Assembly (NCBI RefSeq): GCF_000819565.1
Contig: NZ_CP004393.1
Coordinates: forward strand, 2,294,001 to 2,358,000
Direction: 5' to 3'
DNA length: 64,000 bases
DNA from: Celeribacter indicus
Lineage (GTDB): Bacteria; Pseudomonadota; Alphaproteobacteria; Rhodobacterales; Rhodobacteraceae
Made by a program: the position numbers and the translations under genes. Shown here one piece after another: positions 29,019 to 37,761 of this stretch (positions within the stretch are counted from its first letter, which is position 1; each line of letters opens with the position of its first letter). The notes beneath the pieces were generated by a model. The model saw only the letters and a program-made list of their open reading frames with translations, made no database searches and was not told where the DNA came from.

Positions 29019-30017
29019 TCATTCCGCAAGCGGCTGATCGAAGCTGGCCGCATATGACAGGGGTTTGCGCTGCGAGACCGGCACGCGCAGTGTATCGGGC
29101 AGGTTGCCGAAACCGATCAGCGTGACGATCAGTTCGCTCTCTGGCAGACCGATCAGGCGGCGGAGCTCGCGGTCGCGTCCCTTGCACTCCGACCAGTTGA
29201 GCATGACCGCACCAAGTCCTTCGGCATGAAGCCCGTAGACGAAGCTCATGGCGAACAGACCGCCATCGATCCAGCCCTGGTAGCGCTCCGTCGCCTGCTC
29301 CCAGTGCGCCAGGTCGGAGGTGATGACCGCCACGCCGCCAAGCTGGTCTCCGAAGCCGCGATTGCCGGACTGCAATGCGAGGATGCGGGCACAGGCGTCC
29401 GGCCGGGTCCAGATGCGGGCGCGGCAGGTTTGGCGATTGCAGGAGGACGGCGATTGCTGGGCTACCTGCACCGCGCGTTCTATGGAATCGGCGGGGACGG
29501 GGCCGGGCGCATAGTTGCGGATGGAGTGGCGGGCCTCGGCAAAGCTCAGGAAGTCCATCCTGCCGCGGGCCCGGATGTCTTCGGCGCTCACCTCTTCGCT
29601 GCCGCCGCGCAGCCCGTTGCGTTCGAGCGCTGCATATCCCTCCACCACCTCCGTCAGGCGGCTCAGGTCCAGTTCGGCGCCCGCGTTGTGTCGCAGGTAG
29701 CTTTCCAGCGTGCGCAGCGCGATTTCAGTCGTGGCGTCGGGTCCGAAGCTCGCCAGATAGGTGTCGACATCCTCGGCGAGTTGCTGTGCCCGGTCCAGCC
29801 CCCGGCCCTGCACCGTATCACGAAGCGACATGCCGTATTCCAGGAAATGCAGACCGATGGCAATGCGCGCCCGCAGGTTTTCCCGCGTCTTGGCCGCATC
29901 GGTAAAGGACGCGCGCCAGAACCGGCCTGCGTCGTACAGGTTGTTGCCAATCAGTTCCGTAAGAAGGCGTAAGCGCTCGCGAAAGGGCGGTCGGCGTTCG
30001 GGAAAGGTCCGGGGCAT
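29019..30017 (-). CDS. Nitroreductase family protein with N-terminal helical extension
   Basis: A 332-residue protein. The C-terminal half from about residue 160 is nitroreductase-like: FAEARHSIRNYAPGPVP, VAQQSPSSCNRQTCRARIW, and ELIVTLIGFGNLPD, with FMN-binding arginine and serine positions visible. The first 150 residues are mostly helical and not typical of nitroreductases. Flavin-dependent reduction or dehydrogenation is expected; a role in thioamide, ring or cofactor chemistry of the adjacent catabolic island is only a guess. The ATG at 30017 follows ACGGAGT; an earlier ATG at 30140 would lie in the promoter region. Divergent from the racemase. Confidence 0.82.
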   Translation of the reverse strand: MPRTFPERRPPFRERLRLLTELIGNNLYDAGRFWRASFTDAAKTRENLRARIAIGLHFLEYGMSLRDTVQGRGLDRAQQLAEDVDTYLASFGPDATTEIALRTLESYLRHNAGAELDLSRLTEVVEGYAALERNGLRGGSEEVSAEDIRARGRMDFLSFAEARHSIRNYAPGPVPADSIERAVQVAQQSPSSCNRQTCRARIWTRPDACARILALQSGNRGFGDQLGGVAVITSDLAHWEQATERYQGWIDGGLFAMSFVYGLHAEGLGAVMLNWSECKGRDRELRRLIGLPESELIVTLIGFGNLPDTLRVPVSQRKPLSYAASFDQPLAE

Positions 30018-30321
30018 GGTTGAGACTCCGTTCTGATATGAGGCGGAGTCTGTGAATTGTTCAGCGTACTCGCAAGAGAGCGGCAAAGGCCGGATAGGTG
30101 GCAGCCTTGTGCAGTCGTATTTTATGGCTGAATTCATCATTTTGAAAATAAAAGTTAAAATTGCGTACCCCTATCCGAAAGGATTGGTCTTCGGATCAAT
30201 TCCGTTCCTGGAATGCTCCGTAACAGTCGCGAACCTATTCGCGAAGTGCCTTTCTAACAGGCGCGTCGGGATGACAGCCTTTGATCATCTACCAACCCAA
30301 TGTTTCGAGAGGGGGTCGGGA
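30018..30321. other. Divergent regulatory region at the left edge of the catabolic island
   Basis: A 304-base interval between divergent genes, with an AT-rich core at about 30115-30165 that contrasts with the surrounding DNA. It holds a minus-strand promoter candidate and two inverted repeats: ATCCGAA/TTCGGAT (30173-30179 and 30190-30196, 10-base spacer) and ATTCC/GGAAT (30199-30203 and 30210-30214). These could be regulator sites for the racemase operon. No + strand promoter with good spacing was identified. Confidence 0.45.
30119..30146 (-). promoter_or_regulatory. Candidate promoter of the nitroreductase-like gene
   Basis: On the minus strand TTCAAA (30146-30141), 16-base spacer, TAAAAT (30124-30119). 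The -10 is a near-consensus match; the start codon lies about 100 bases downstream. Confidence 0.35.
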
Positions 30322-31086
30322 ATGGAACGTCAGGTTCATGTTCGTGTCGTGTCGCCAATTACCACGCTTGGTTTTCGCCGAAAGGACACACTCAAGAGCC
30401 TCGAGGCGCCGGGGCTGACGGTTTCGGCCACGCAGATTTCCAGGGGACCGGGGTCGATCGAAAGCGAATACGAAACCGCGATGGCGGTTCCGGACACTGT
30501 GGTCCGGATCGTCGAGGCCGAGCGCGAAGGGGTGGACGCCTGTATCATCGACTGCATGGGCGATCCCGGTCTGCGCGCCGCACGGGAGGCGGTGACCATT
30601 CCGGTACTGGGCCCCTGTCAGACCGGCCTGCATGTGGCGGCGATGCTGGGACAGAAGTTTTCGGTCCTCACTGTGCTGCCGCGCCTGATCCCGCAGTTCG
30701 AAAACGCTGCGGCCTTGGCGGGTCTCCCGTCGCGCCTGGCCTCGGTGCGATCTCTCGACATTCCCGTGCTGTCGCTGGAAGACGATCTCGCCGCCACGCA
30801 ATCGGCGCTGGTGGATGAGGCGCAGCGGGCGGTGGAGCAGGACGGGGCACATGCGGTGGTCTTCGGCTGCACCGGCCTTATGGGCTGTGCGGCCGGGTTG
30901 CGGGCCGGACTGCTCGCGCGGGGGATAGACATTCCGGTGATCGACCCGATCCCGACGGCAGTGAACATCGCCGTGGCGCTGGTGCGCAGCGATCTCAGTC
31001 ATTCGACCCTGACATTCCCGCTGCCGCCGGTCAAGCCGATGCCGGGCTACGACATGCCCGATCTGCATACGAAAGCGGCGGAGTGA
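30322..31086 (+). CDS. Asp/Glu/hydantoin racemase family protein
   Basis: A 254-residue two-domain racemase-fold enzyme. The two catalytic-type cysteines are in IIDCMGDPGLRAAR (Cys78) and VFGCTGLMGCA (Cys183), the arrangement of cofactor-independent hydantoin and aspartate racemases. It would invert the alpha carbon of a hydantoin or amino-acid-like intermediate. The ATG at 30322 follows GAGAGGGGGTCGGGA; the frame is open from 30052, but that extension is AT-rich and lacks family similarity. It is the first gene of a + strand operon with an ABC importer, a hydantoinase-like protein and two DUF917 proteins. Confidence 0.88.
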   Translation: MERQVHVRVVSPITTLGFRRKDTLKSLEAPGLTVSATQISRGPGSIESEYETAMAVPDTVVRIVEAEREGVDACIIDCMGDPGLRAAREAVTIPVLGPCQTGLHVAAMLGQKFSVLTVLPRLIPQFENAAALAGLPSRLASVRSLDIPVLSLEDDLAATQSALVDEAQRAVEQDGAHAVVFGCTGLMGCAAGLRAGLLARGIDIPVIDPIPTAVNIAVALVRSDLSHSTLTFPLPPVKPMPGYDMPDLHTKAAE

Positions 31087-31090
31087 TGCG

Positions 31091-31993
31091 ATGGCGGAAT
31101 TGACGGCGGATCGGGTGTGGATGCGTCAGCGGCCGGCGTGGTTGCTGCCGAACATGTGGTGGCTGGTGGTGCCCGCGATCCTTTTCATCGTACTGTTCTT
31201 CCTGATACCGGTCCTGTCGCTCTTCGCATCGAGCTTTGACGAGGCCTCGCCCGGCGTCCTCACCTTTCAGGGACGGCTGAGTTGGGATAATTACGAGCGG
31301 ATCTTCACCCGCCCGCTCTATTACACCGCGATCTTTCGGTCGGTCTGGATCGGGATGGCGGTGTCCCTGATCTGTCTGGTGGTCGGTTACCCGCTCGCCT
31401 TCGTCATCGCCCGAAGCATGCGGCCCGGCGTCGTGACGCTGCTGACCATCCTGGTGCTTGCCTCGATGCAACTCGATATGGTGATCCGGCTCTATGGCAT
31501 GATGGTGTTGATGGGCGACCGGGGGCTGATCAACTCGGGCCTTTTGGCGCTGGGGCTGATATCGGAGCCATTGCCGCTGATGTACAATGCCTTCGGGGTG
31601 ATCCTGGGGCTGGTACAGGTGACCTTGCCTTATATGATCTTGTCTCTGATCGGCACGATCAGGTCGATCGACCCGGCGCTCGAGGAGGCTGCACGCAGCC
31701 TCGGCTCTTCCCGCTGGCATGTGATGCGCACGATCACCTGGCCGCTGTCGCTGCCCGGCGTCTATGCGGGAACGCTGCTGGTCTTCGCGCTGGCGATCTC
31801 GTCCTACGTGGTGCCCGCGCTGATGGGGGGCTGGAAGGTCATCACCCTGCCGATCCACATCTATCAGCAGATCGCGGAGGTCGGGCGCTGGCAGTTCGGC
31901 GCGGCGGTGGCGGTTGTCCTGTTCCTGACATCGCTGTTCGCCATGGCGCTTTACATCCTCGCGCTGCGCCGCAATGCCGGAGGTCGCGTGTGA
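31091..31993 (+). CDS. ABC transporter permease (PotB-like)
   Basis: Inner-membrane permease of 300 residues with six hydrophobic segments (the first at about 25-50, LVVPAILFIVLFFLIPVLSLF) and the EAA loop IDPALEEAARSLGSSRWHVM near residue 200, which contacts the ATPase. It is most like the polyamine/putrescine type (PotB) permeases. It begins five bases after the racemase and overlaps the second permease (TGATG). Confidence 0.9.
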   Translation: MAELTADRVWMRQRPAWLLPNMWWLVVPAILFIVLFFLIPVLSLFASSFDEASPGVLTFQGRLSWDNYERIFTRPLYYTAIFRSVWIGMAVSLICLVVGYPLAFVIARSMRPGVVTLLTILVLASMQLDMVIRLYGMMVLMGDRGLINSGLLALGLISEPLPLMYNAFGVILGLVQVTLPYMILSLIGTIRSIDPALEEAARSLGSSRWHVMRTITWPLSLPGVYAGTLLVFALAISSYVVPALMGGWKVITLPIHIYQQIAEVGRWQFGAAVAVVLFLTSLFAMALYILALRRNAGGRV

Positions 31994-32799
31994 TGAACGA
32001 GATCAATCCCGTTCCGTTTGCTTTTCGGCTGCTCGCCGGGCTCGCGCTTCTGGTCCTGCTCGTGCCGGTGGCCATCGTAGTGATGGCAGGGCTGAACTCC
32101 GGAGAATATCTGACTTTCCCGCCCGAGGGGATCTCGTTGCGCTGGGTGAAAGGATTCTTTGTCTCGCCCACATTCCTTCCGGCGTTCAAGCTGTCCTTCG
32201 GGCTGGCGCTGGTCACGACGCTGGTATCCACTGTGCTGGGCACCTTGGCGGCGGTGTTCCTGACCCGCACGAGGAGCAGGGCGCGGGAACTCCTCCGGGG
32301 TCTGTTCATCCTGCCCGTCATCCTGCCTGGAGTGGTTTTGGGGCTGGCACTCTATGTGTTCTACATCTGGACGGATATCGGCCTTGCCCGTAGCCTGACT
32401 GGCCTGCTGATCGGTCACGTCCTGGTCACGATGCCTTTCGTGATTGCCACGGTCACCGCATCGCTGGTGGATTTCGATCTTTCCATCGAAGAGGCGGCGC
32501 GCGCCTTGGGTGCCACTGCGGCGCAGGCATTCGTCAAGGTCACCCTGCCTAACATCGCGTCCGGCATCACCGCCGGCACGATCTTCGCCTTCATCGTCAG
32601 CTTCGGCCAGTTCGAACTGACGCTGTTCCTGTCCACTCCCGATCTGCAAACCCTGCCGATCGCCATGTACACCTCGCTGCGCTACGCCTTCGAACCTACG
32701 GCCGCGGCGGCGGGGATCTTTGCAATCTTTCTCGTCACCGTTTCGACATTGCTCACGTCCCGCCTCGTCAACCTCAAGAAAATGTTGCGCCGGCGTTGA
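31993..32799 (+). CDS. ABC transporter permease (PotC-like)
   Basis: A 268-residue second permease of the same importer. It has six membrane segments (LLAGLALLVLLVPVAIVVMAG first) and the EAA motif DLSIEEAARALGATAAQAFVKV. It also carries the PotC-type FVISFGQFELTLFL-like segment (FIVSFGQFELTLFLS). The ATG at 31993 overlaps the preceding stop; a GTG one codon earlier is also in frame. Confidence 0.9.
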   Translation: MNEINPVPFAFRLLAGLALLVLLVPVAIVVMAGLNSGEYLTFPPEGISLRWVKGFFVSPTFLPAFKLSFGLALVTTLVSTVLGTLAAVFLTRTRSRARELLRGLFILPVILPGVVLGLALYVFYIWTDIGLARSLTGLLIGHVLVTMPFVIATVTASLVDFDLSIEEAARALGATAAQAFVKVTLPNIASGITAGTIFAFIVSFGQFELTLFLSTPDLQTLPIAMYTSLRYAFEPTAAAAGIFAIFLVTVSTLLTSRLVNLKKMLRRR

Positions 32800-32829
32800 A
32801 CCGGCCTTTTCCAGCAAGGAGAGTGAACC

Positions 32830-33930
32830 ATGACGATGTCCAACAAGGGCCTCAGCCGACGTAGCCTGCTCAGGACCGGCGCCGCCGCCGCCGGGGTCAG
32901 TCTGTTCAATATCAATCACGCCTGGTCGCAGGATGTGACCTATGACGGCGACGTCTTTGACGCGGGCGGCGCCGTGCTGAACCTGGCCGAATGGGGCGGC
33001 TATTGGCAGGAGACGCAGAACGCGCTGCTGCTCGATCGATTCCAGAAGGACTTCAACTGCCAGATCCGCTATGACAGCACCTTTCCCTGGTTTCCGAAAT
33101 TCGTCGCTGGCGGGGCGGAGCATCCGCCCGTCGATCTGGCCAACTGGAACATGCCTGAAATGTTCAAGACCTCCGCGGCGGGCGACTATTTCATGGATGT
33201 GGAAGAGATCAAGGCAAACGTGCCGAATACCGCCAAGCTGTGGGACTTCGCCTCGCAGACGGGGGTCGGCGTGACGTGGGCTTTCTCGCGCTATTGCTAC
33301 GTCTATCGGACGGACACGGGCGTGACGCCGGCGGGTTTCAAGGATTTTTGGCTGCAGGACTACGCCGGAAAGCGCGGCACCTACATCACCTCCAACACGT
33401 TGCAGATGATGTTCTTCATGGCGGCCGCGGCAGCCTTCGGTGAGGGCGAGACGGATTTCGCGGCCGGATATCAGGCGATGCGCGATGCCATGCCGATGAA
33501 GATTTCCGATTTCACGGGCAACATGGCGACGCTGGTGGAGCGCGGCGAGGTCGAGATCGCGGTGCAGTCCGATGCCGAGGCTCTGTTGCAGAAGGAAAAG
33601 GGCGTTCCGGTCGATCTCTATTATTGGGATGAGTACAAGGGCATCCTGACGCAGACCAAGACGATCAGCAAATATGCCGATCCGATGAGCAAGAAGCTCA
33701 GCTTTGCGCTGCTCGATCGCTACCTCGACGCCGACTACCAGACCGCCTTTGCCGACACGTTCTGGATGCGTCCCTCGAACCGGGAGGCCGTGATCCCCGA
33801 GAAGATGGCCGCGCTTGGCGTGGTCAACAGTGCGGATGCGACCGACGGTCTGCATATCCCCGACTGGCAGGCGTACCTGGACGAAGAAATCGACATCGTC
33901 GAAACCGTGAACGAGATCTTCGGATCGTGA
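32830..33930 (+). CDS. ABC transporter substrate-binding protein (polyamine/PotD type)
   Basis: Periplasmic binding protein of 366 residues. The N-terminus has a twin-arginine-like motif SRRSLLRTG (residues 9-17) followed by a hydrophobic stretch and cleavage near HAWSQD, so Tat export is likely. The mature part resembles extracellular solute-binding family 8 (PotD-like): LNLAEWGGYWQETQNALLL, and WMRPSNREAVIPEKMA near the C-terminus. The ligand cannot be read from sequence; the operon suggests a hydantoin-like or small nitrogenous compound. AAGGAGAG precedes the ATG. Confidence 0.88.
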   Translation: MTMSNKGLSRRSLLRTGAAAAGVSLFNINHAWSQDVTYDGDVFDAGGAVLNLAEWGGYWQETQNALLLDRFQKDFNCQIRYDSTFPWFPKFVAGGAEHPPVDLANWNMPEMFKTSAAGDYFMDVEEIKANVPNTAKLWDFASQTGVGVTWAFSRYCYVYRTDTGVTPAGFKDFWLQDYAGKRGTYITSNTLQMMFFMAAAAAFGEGETDFAAGYQAMRDAMPMKISDFTGNMATLVERGEVEIAVQSDAEALLQKEKGVPVDLYYWDEYKGILTQTKTISKYADPMSKKLSFALLDRYLDADYQTAFADTFWMRPSNREAVIPEKMAALGVVNSADATDGLHIPDWQAYLDEEIDIVETVNEIFGS

Positions 33931-33933
33931 TTC

Positions 33934-33970
33934 CCCGGGCGGCGTGACCCGGCCCGGGTAGCCGCTTTTC
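33934..33970 (+). terminator. Hairpin between binding-protein and ATPase genes
   Basis: CCCGGGC (33934-33940) pairs with GCCCGGG (33952-33958) around an 11-base loop, with a TTTT run at 33966-33969. Such hairpins after binding-protein genes commonly act as partial terminators or mRNA stabilisers, raising binding protein above the membrane subunits. Confidence 0.5.
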
Positions 33971-34003
33971 CTCTATAACCGAAAAGAACGAGGTGGCTGC
34001 GCC

Positions 34004-35077
34004 GTGTCCGACATCCGGCTCGAACAACTGACCAAGACCTATGCGGAGGCCGTTGCGGTCGAAGCCGTAACGCTGCATATCGAGGAGGGCGAGTTCTATG
34101 CGCTGCTCGGTCCCTCGGGCTGCGGCAAATCGACGACCCTGCGGATGGTGGCAGGCTTTGTCAAACCCTCCGCCGGGCGGATCGTCATTGGCGGCGAGGA
34201 TGTGACGGCGCTGCCTCCCGAAAAGCGCGATGTCGGTATTGTGTTCCAGAATTATGCGATTTTCCCGCATATGACCGTGGCCGAGAACATCGCCTTCGGT
34301 CTGAAGCTGCGCAAGCGGTCGCGGATGGAGATCGACACGGCGGTGAAGGCCGCGGTGGCGCAGGTGGGCCTCACGGGGTTCGAGGATCGTTACCAGCGGA
34401 ACTTGTCGGGTGGGCAGCAGCAGCGCGTGGCGCTGGCGCGAGTCCTGGTGACGAGGCCGCGCATCCTGCTTCTGGACGAGCCGCTCTCGGCACTCGACAA
34501 GGCGCTGCGGGAAGAAATGAAGTTCTGGATAAAGAGCCTTCAGCAAGAACTTGGTATCACGACGATTTATGTCACTCACGATCAGGACGAGGCACTTACG
34601 ATGTCGGATCGGATCGGGGTGATGCGTGGGGGCCGTGTCGAGCAAAGCGGTACGCCGACACAAATATACGAGGATCCGTCCACCCTGTTCGTCACCACCT
34701 TTATCGGACAGTCCAATGTTCTGAATGGCACCTGCCTCGAAGCCGCCGATGGCCGGGCGTCCCTGCAACTCGCGGATCAGGTTCTGATGGCGGGTGTCAG
34801 GCATCACATTCCGAAGGGAACCGCGGTCCGGCTGGTGATCCGTCCGGAGAATGTATTGATGGGGGCCGAGGCCGAGGAGGCGGGTGTGCCGGTGATGCAG
34901 GCGCGCGTCCTGGGGGAGACCTATCAGGGGGCGACGGTGCGCTACCGCCTCGATCTGGCGGGGCAGGAGGTGGTGGCCGAGCGCCAGAACCAGGTGCACC
35001 TGGTCCGGTGGCAGCCCGGCGAGTTTGTGAATATCGGCTGGTCGCCCGTCCGCGCGCGTCTTCTGCCGGCCGGTTGA
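34004..35077 (+). CDS. ABC transporter ATP-binding protein (PotA-like)
   Basis: ATPase subunit of the importer, 357 residues. It has Walker A GPSGCGKST (36-44), signature LSGGQQQRVALAR, Walker B LLLDEPLSALD, and a C-terminal TOBE domain (about 270-350) as in PotA/UgpC-type proteins. The start is GTG at 34004, which fits the family N-terminus SDIRLEQLTKTY. It follows the hairpin and precedes the hydantoinase-like gene by 42 bases. Confidence 0.93.
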   Translation: MSDIRLEQLTKTYAEAVAVEAVTLHIEEGEFYALLGPSGCGKSTTLRMVAGFVKPSAGRIVIGGEDVTALPPEKRDVGIVFQNYAIFPHMTVAENIAFGLKLRKRSRMEIDTAVKAAVAQVGLTGFEDRYQRNLSGGQQQRVALARVLVTRPRILLLDEPLSALDKALREEMKFWIKSLQQELGITTIYVTHDQDEALTMSDRIGVMRGGRVEQSGTPTQIYEDPSTLFVTTFIGQSNVLNGTCLEAADGRASLQLADQVLMAGVRHHIPKGTAVRLVIRPENVLMGAEAEEAGVPVMQARVLGETYQGATVRYRLDLAGQEVVAERQNQVHLVRWQPGEFVNIGWSPVRARLLPAG

Positions 35078-35119
35078 GACCGGCGACTCATGAAGTTTTG
35101 AAAGTGAGAGGACCTGCCA

Positions 35120-36673
35120 ATGCGTATCGGCATTGATGTGGGCGGCACCAATACGGATGCCGTCATTCTTGAGGGAGACCGGGTGATTGCGGCCTGCAAA
35201 TCTCCGACCACCGAGGACGTCAGCTCGGGCATTTCCGCCGCGCTTGCCACCGTCCTGGACGAAAGCGGGGTCCCCGCGGCGGCAGTCGACGCCGTGATGA
35301 TCGGTACAACGCATTTCACCAATGCGGTGGTCGAGCGGCGGCGCCTGTTGCAGGTTGCGGCTGTCCGTATCGGTCTTCCTGCAACGCGCGGGGTGCCGCC
35401 GATGACCGACTGGCCCGCCGATCTGGCCGGTGCGCTGGGGCGTCATACCTACATGTTACGCGGCGGGCATGAGTTCGACGGCCGCGAAATCGCTCCGCTC
35501 GACGAAATGGGCGTGTTGGAGGTGGCGAAGGAGATCAGGGCCAAGGGGCTGCGCAGCGCTGCGATCACCTCGGTCTTTTCGCCCGTGACAGCGGTGATGG
35601 AATTGCGCGCGGCCGAAATCCTCCGTGAGGAATGTCCCGGCATCGCAGTGTCGCTCAGCCATGAGATCGGACGCGTCGGATTTCTCGAGCGTGAGAATGC
35701 CGCCATCATGAATGCCTGTCTGGCCGAGCTTTCGGTCAAGGTTGTCGCGAGTTTCCGCACCGCGCTACGTGGCAAGGGGATCACCGCGCCTTTCTTCATC
35801 AGCCAGAACGACGGCACTCTCATGACGCCAGATCATGTGGAACGTTATCCGGTTCTGACCTTTGCCTCCGGGCCCACCAATTCGATGCGCGGCGCGGCAC
35901 GTCTGGCGGGCATCGGCGATGCGATGGTCGTCGATGTCGGAGGCACGACCTCCGATGTAGGCATGCTGATGCAAGGCTTCCCGCGCGAAAGCGCCGTGGC
36001 CGTGGATATCGGCGGGGTGCGGACCAATTTCCGCATGCCCGACGTTTTGGCCATCGGCCTTGGCGGAGGCTCCCGTGTGCGCGAGCAGGGGATGCGGATC
36101 GGGCCCGATTCCGTGGGATACGAGATCACGAAAGACGCGCGGGTCTTCGGCGGGGACACCCTGACGACGACAGATATCGTGGTGGCCGCGGGGTTGGCCA
36201 TTATCGGGGATGCCTCCCGCGTTGCAGATATCCCCGCCGCGACCATCGACTCCGCGCTCGCTACCATGCATCGCATGGTGGACGAAGCGGTGGATCGCAT
36301 GAAGACGTCCGCCGACAGGCTTCCGGTCATTCTTGTGGGGGGCGGTGCAGTGCTGATCTCGCGCGATCTGCCCTCGGCGAGCGAGGTGATCCGTCCGGAA
36401 AATTCCGGTGTCGCCAATGCCATCGGCGCGGCGATCGCACAAGTTGGCGGCGAGGTGGACCGCATCTACGCCATGGAGGGCCGCTCCCGCGAGGAGGTGC
36501 TCGACGAGGCGAGGGCCGAAGCTTCGGCCAACGCGGTGGCGGCAGGCGCGGCCGAGGGCAGCGTCAAGATCATGGATATCGAAGAGGTGCCGCTGGCTTA
36601 TCTGCCGGGCTCGGCCACCCGTATCCGGGTCAAGGCGGTGGGCGACCTGACGATGAAGGAGGCCGCGGAATGA
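35120..36673 (+). CDS. Hydantoinase/oxoprolinase (HyuA-like) protein, module 1
   Basis: A 517-residue ASKHA-fold protein with a phosphate-binding start GIDVGGTNTDAV (4-15), GTTHFTNAVVERR, ASGPTNSMRGAARL and VVDVGGTTSDVG. HyuA/OplA enzymes use ATP to activate and open cyclic amides such as N-methylhydantoin or 5-oxoproline. It is shorter than classical HyuA (about 690) and has no adjacent HyuB. Instead its stop overlaps the first DUF917 gene (ATGA at 36670-36673), suggesting the two products act as one complex. A paralogue is at 44124-45680. Confidence 0.88.
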   Translation: MRIGIDVGGTNTDAVILEGDRVIAACKSPTTEDVSSGISAALATVLDESGVPAAAVDAVMIGTTHFTNAVVERRRLLQVAAVRIGLPATRGVPPMTDWPADLAGALGRHTYMLRGGHEFDGREIAPLDEMGVLEVAKEIRAKGLRSAAITSVFSPVTAVMELRAAEILREECPGIAVSLSHEIGRVGFLERENAAIMNACLAELSVKVVASFRTALRGKGITAPFFISQNDGTLMTPDHVERYPVLTFASGPTNSMRGAARLAGIGDAMVVDVGGTTSDVGMLMQGFPRESAVAVDIGGVRTNFRMPDVLAIGLGGGSRVREQGMRIGPDSVGYEITKDARVFGGDTLTTTDIVVAAGLAIIGDASRVADIPAATIDSALATMHRMVDEAVDRMKTSADRLPVILVGGGAVLISRDLPSASEVIRPENSGVANAIGAAIAQVGGEVDRIYAMEGRSREEVLDEARAEASANAVAAGAAEGSVKIMDIEEVPLAYLPGSATRIRVKAVGDLTMKEAAE

Positions 36674-37761
36674 AGCTTGATTCACAAGATCTGGCCGATC
36701 TCGCCGTCGGTGCGGCCTTCCTTGGAACGGGAGGCGGAGGAGATCCCTATATCGGACGCCAGATGGTCCAGCGATGTCTCGACGAGGGGCTGAGCGTCGA
36801 CCTGGTCGATCCTGACGAGATCGGTGACGAGGCGCTGGTCATTCCCACCGCGATGATGGGCGCACCGACGGTTCTGGTGGAGAAGATTCCTTCAGGCGAC
36901 GAGGCGATAGCCTCATTGCGGCAGTTGGAGCAACGGCTGGGACGCAAGGCCACTCATACGATGCCGATCGAGATCGGCGGCATCAACTCGACCATTCCGT
37001 TGCTCGTCGGTGCGCGCCTCGGCCTTCCTGTAGTCGACGCGGACGGGATGGGCCGGGCCTTTCCCGAGCTTCAGATGGAAACCTTCGGCGTCTACGGCGT
37101 TCCGGGCTGCCCGATGGCGGTGTCGAATGAATGGGGCGACTGCGCGCTAATCGAGGCGACGGACAACAGGATGATGGAATGGCTGTCGCGCGGCGTGGCG
37201 ATCCGCATGGGCGGCGCGGCCTATATCGCCGAATATGCCATGTCGGGGGCGGAGGTGAAACGCACGGCTGTCCCCCGGACGTTGAGCCTGGCCATTCAGG
37301 TGGGCCGGGTGCTGCGCGAGGCCAGGAGCGACCACCGGAACCCCTTCGAGGCGCTGCTCTCCTTCATGCCGCAAACGCTCTACAGCTATGCGACCATCAT
37401 CTATTCCGGCAAGGTTGCCGACATGCAGCGTGAGACGAAGAACGGCTTTTCCATGGGCCGGGCGAAGATCGAGGGGTTCGGCAGCTATCACGGTCTGATG
37501 GAGATCGAGATCCAGAACGAAAACCTGATCGCCCGTTTGGATGGCGAGGTGAAAGCCATCGTGCCCGATCTCATCTGTATCATGGACAGCGAGACCGCCG
37601 AACCTATCACCACCGAGGCGTTGCGCTATGGCCAGCGGGTCACCGTGATTTCCGTCTCCGTGCCGGAGATCATGCGCACGCCGGAAGCGCTGGATGTGTT
37701 CGGTCCGGCCTGTTTCGGACTGCCGGAACCCTACACCAAAATCGAGGACCTTTCCGCATGA
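36670..37761 (+). CDS. DUF917 family protein, copy 1
   Basis: A 363-residue protein of DUF917 (Pfam PF06032; as I recall the family has been renamed after an S-methyl-thiohydantoin desulfurase). Conserved features are GTGGGGDPY (19-27), [19 protein letters not shown] (about 121-139), the IQNENLIARLDG strand, and the C-terminal VPDLICIMDSETAEPI with TEALRYGQRV. It is translationally coupled to HyuA upstream and to the second DUF917 gene downstream. It probably works with the HyuA-like protein on a hydantoin-type ring; the exact reaction is not established here. Confidence 0.87.
   Translation: MKLDSQDLADLAVGAAFLGTGGGGDPYIGRQMVQRCLDEGLSVDLVDPDEIGDEALVIPTAMMGAPTVLVEKIPSGDEAIASLRQLEQRLGRKATHTMPIEIGGINSTIPLLVGARLGLPVVDADGMGRAFPELQMETFGVYGVPGCPMAVSNEWGDCALIEATDNRMMEWLSRGVAIRMGGAAYIAEYAMSGAEVKRTAVPRTLSLAIQVGRVLREARSDHRNPFEALLSFMPQTLYSYATIIYSGKVADMQRETKNGFSMGRAKIEGFGSYHGLMEIEIQNENLIARLDGEVKAIVPDLICIMDSETAEPITTEALRYGQRVTVISVSVPEIMRTPEALDVFGPACFGLPEPYTKIEDLSA

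Noticed and set aside
30115..30165. AT-rich patch as an insertion end or attachment site
   Set aside because: No terminal repeats, direct repeats or mobile gene nearby; it fits a promoter region.
30052..30321. 90-codon in-frame N-terminal extension of the racemase
   Set aside because: The extension is AT-rich, contains the promoter region and has no racemase similarity; a good ribosome-binding site precedes ATG 30322.
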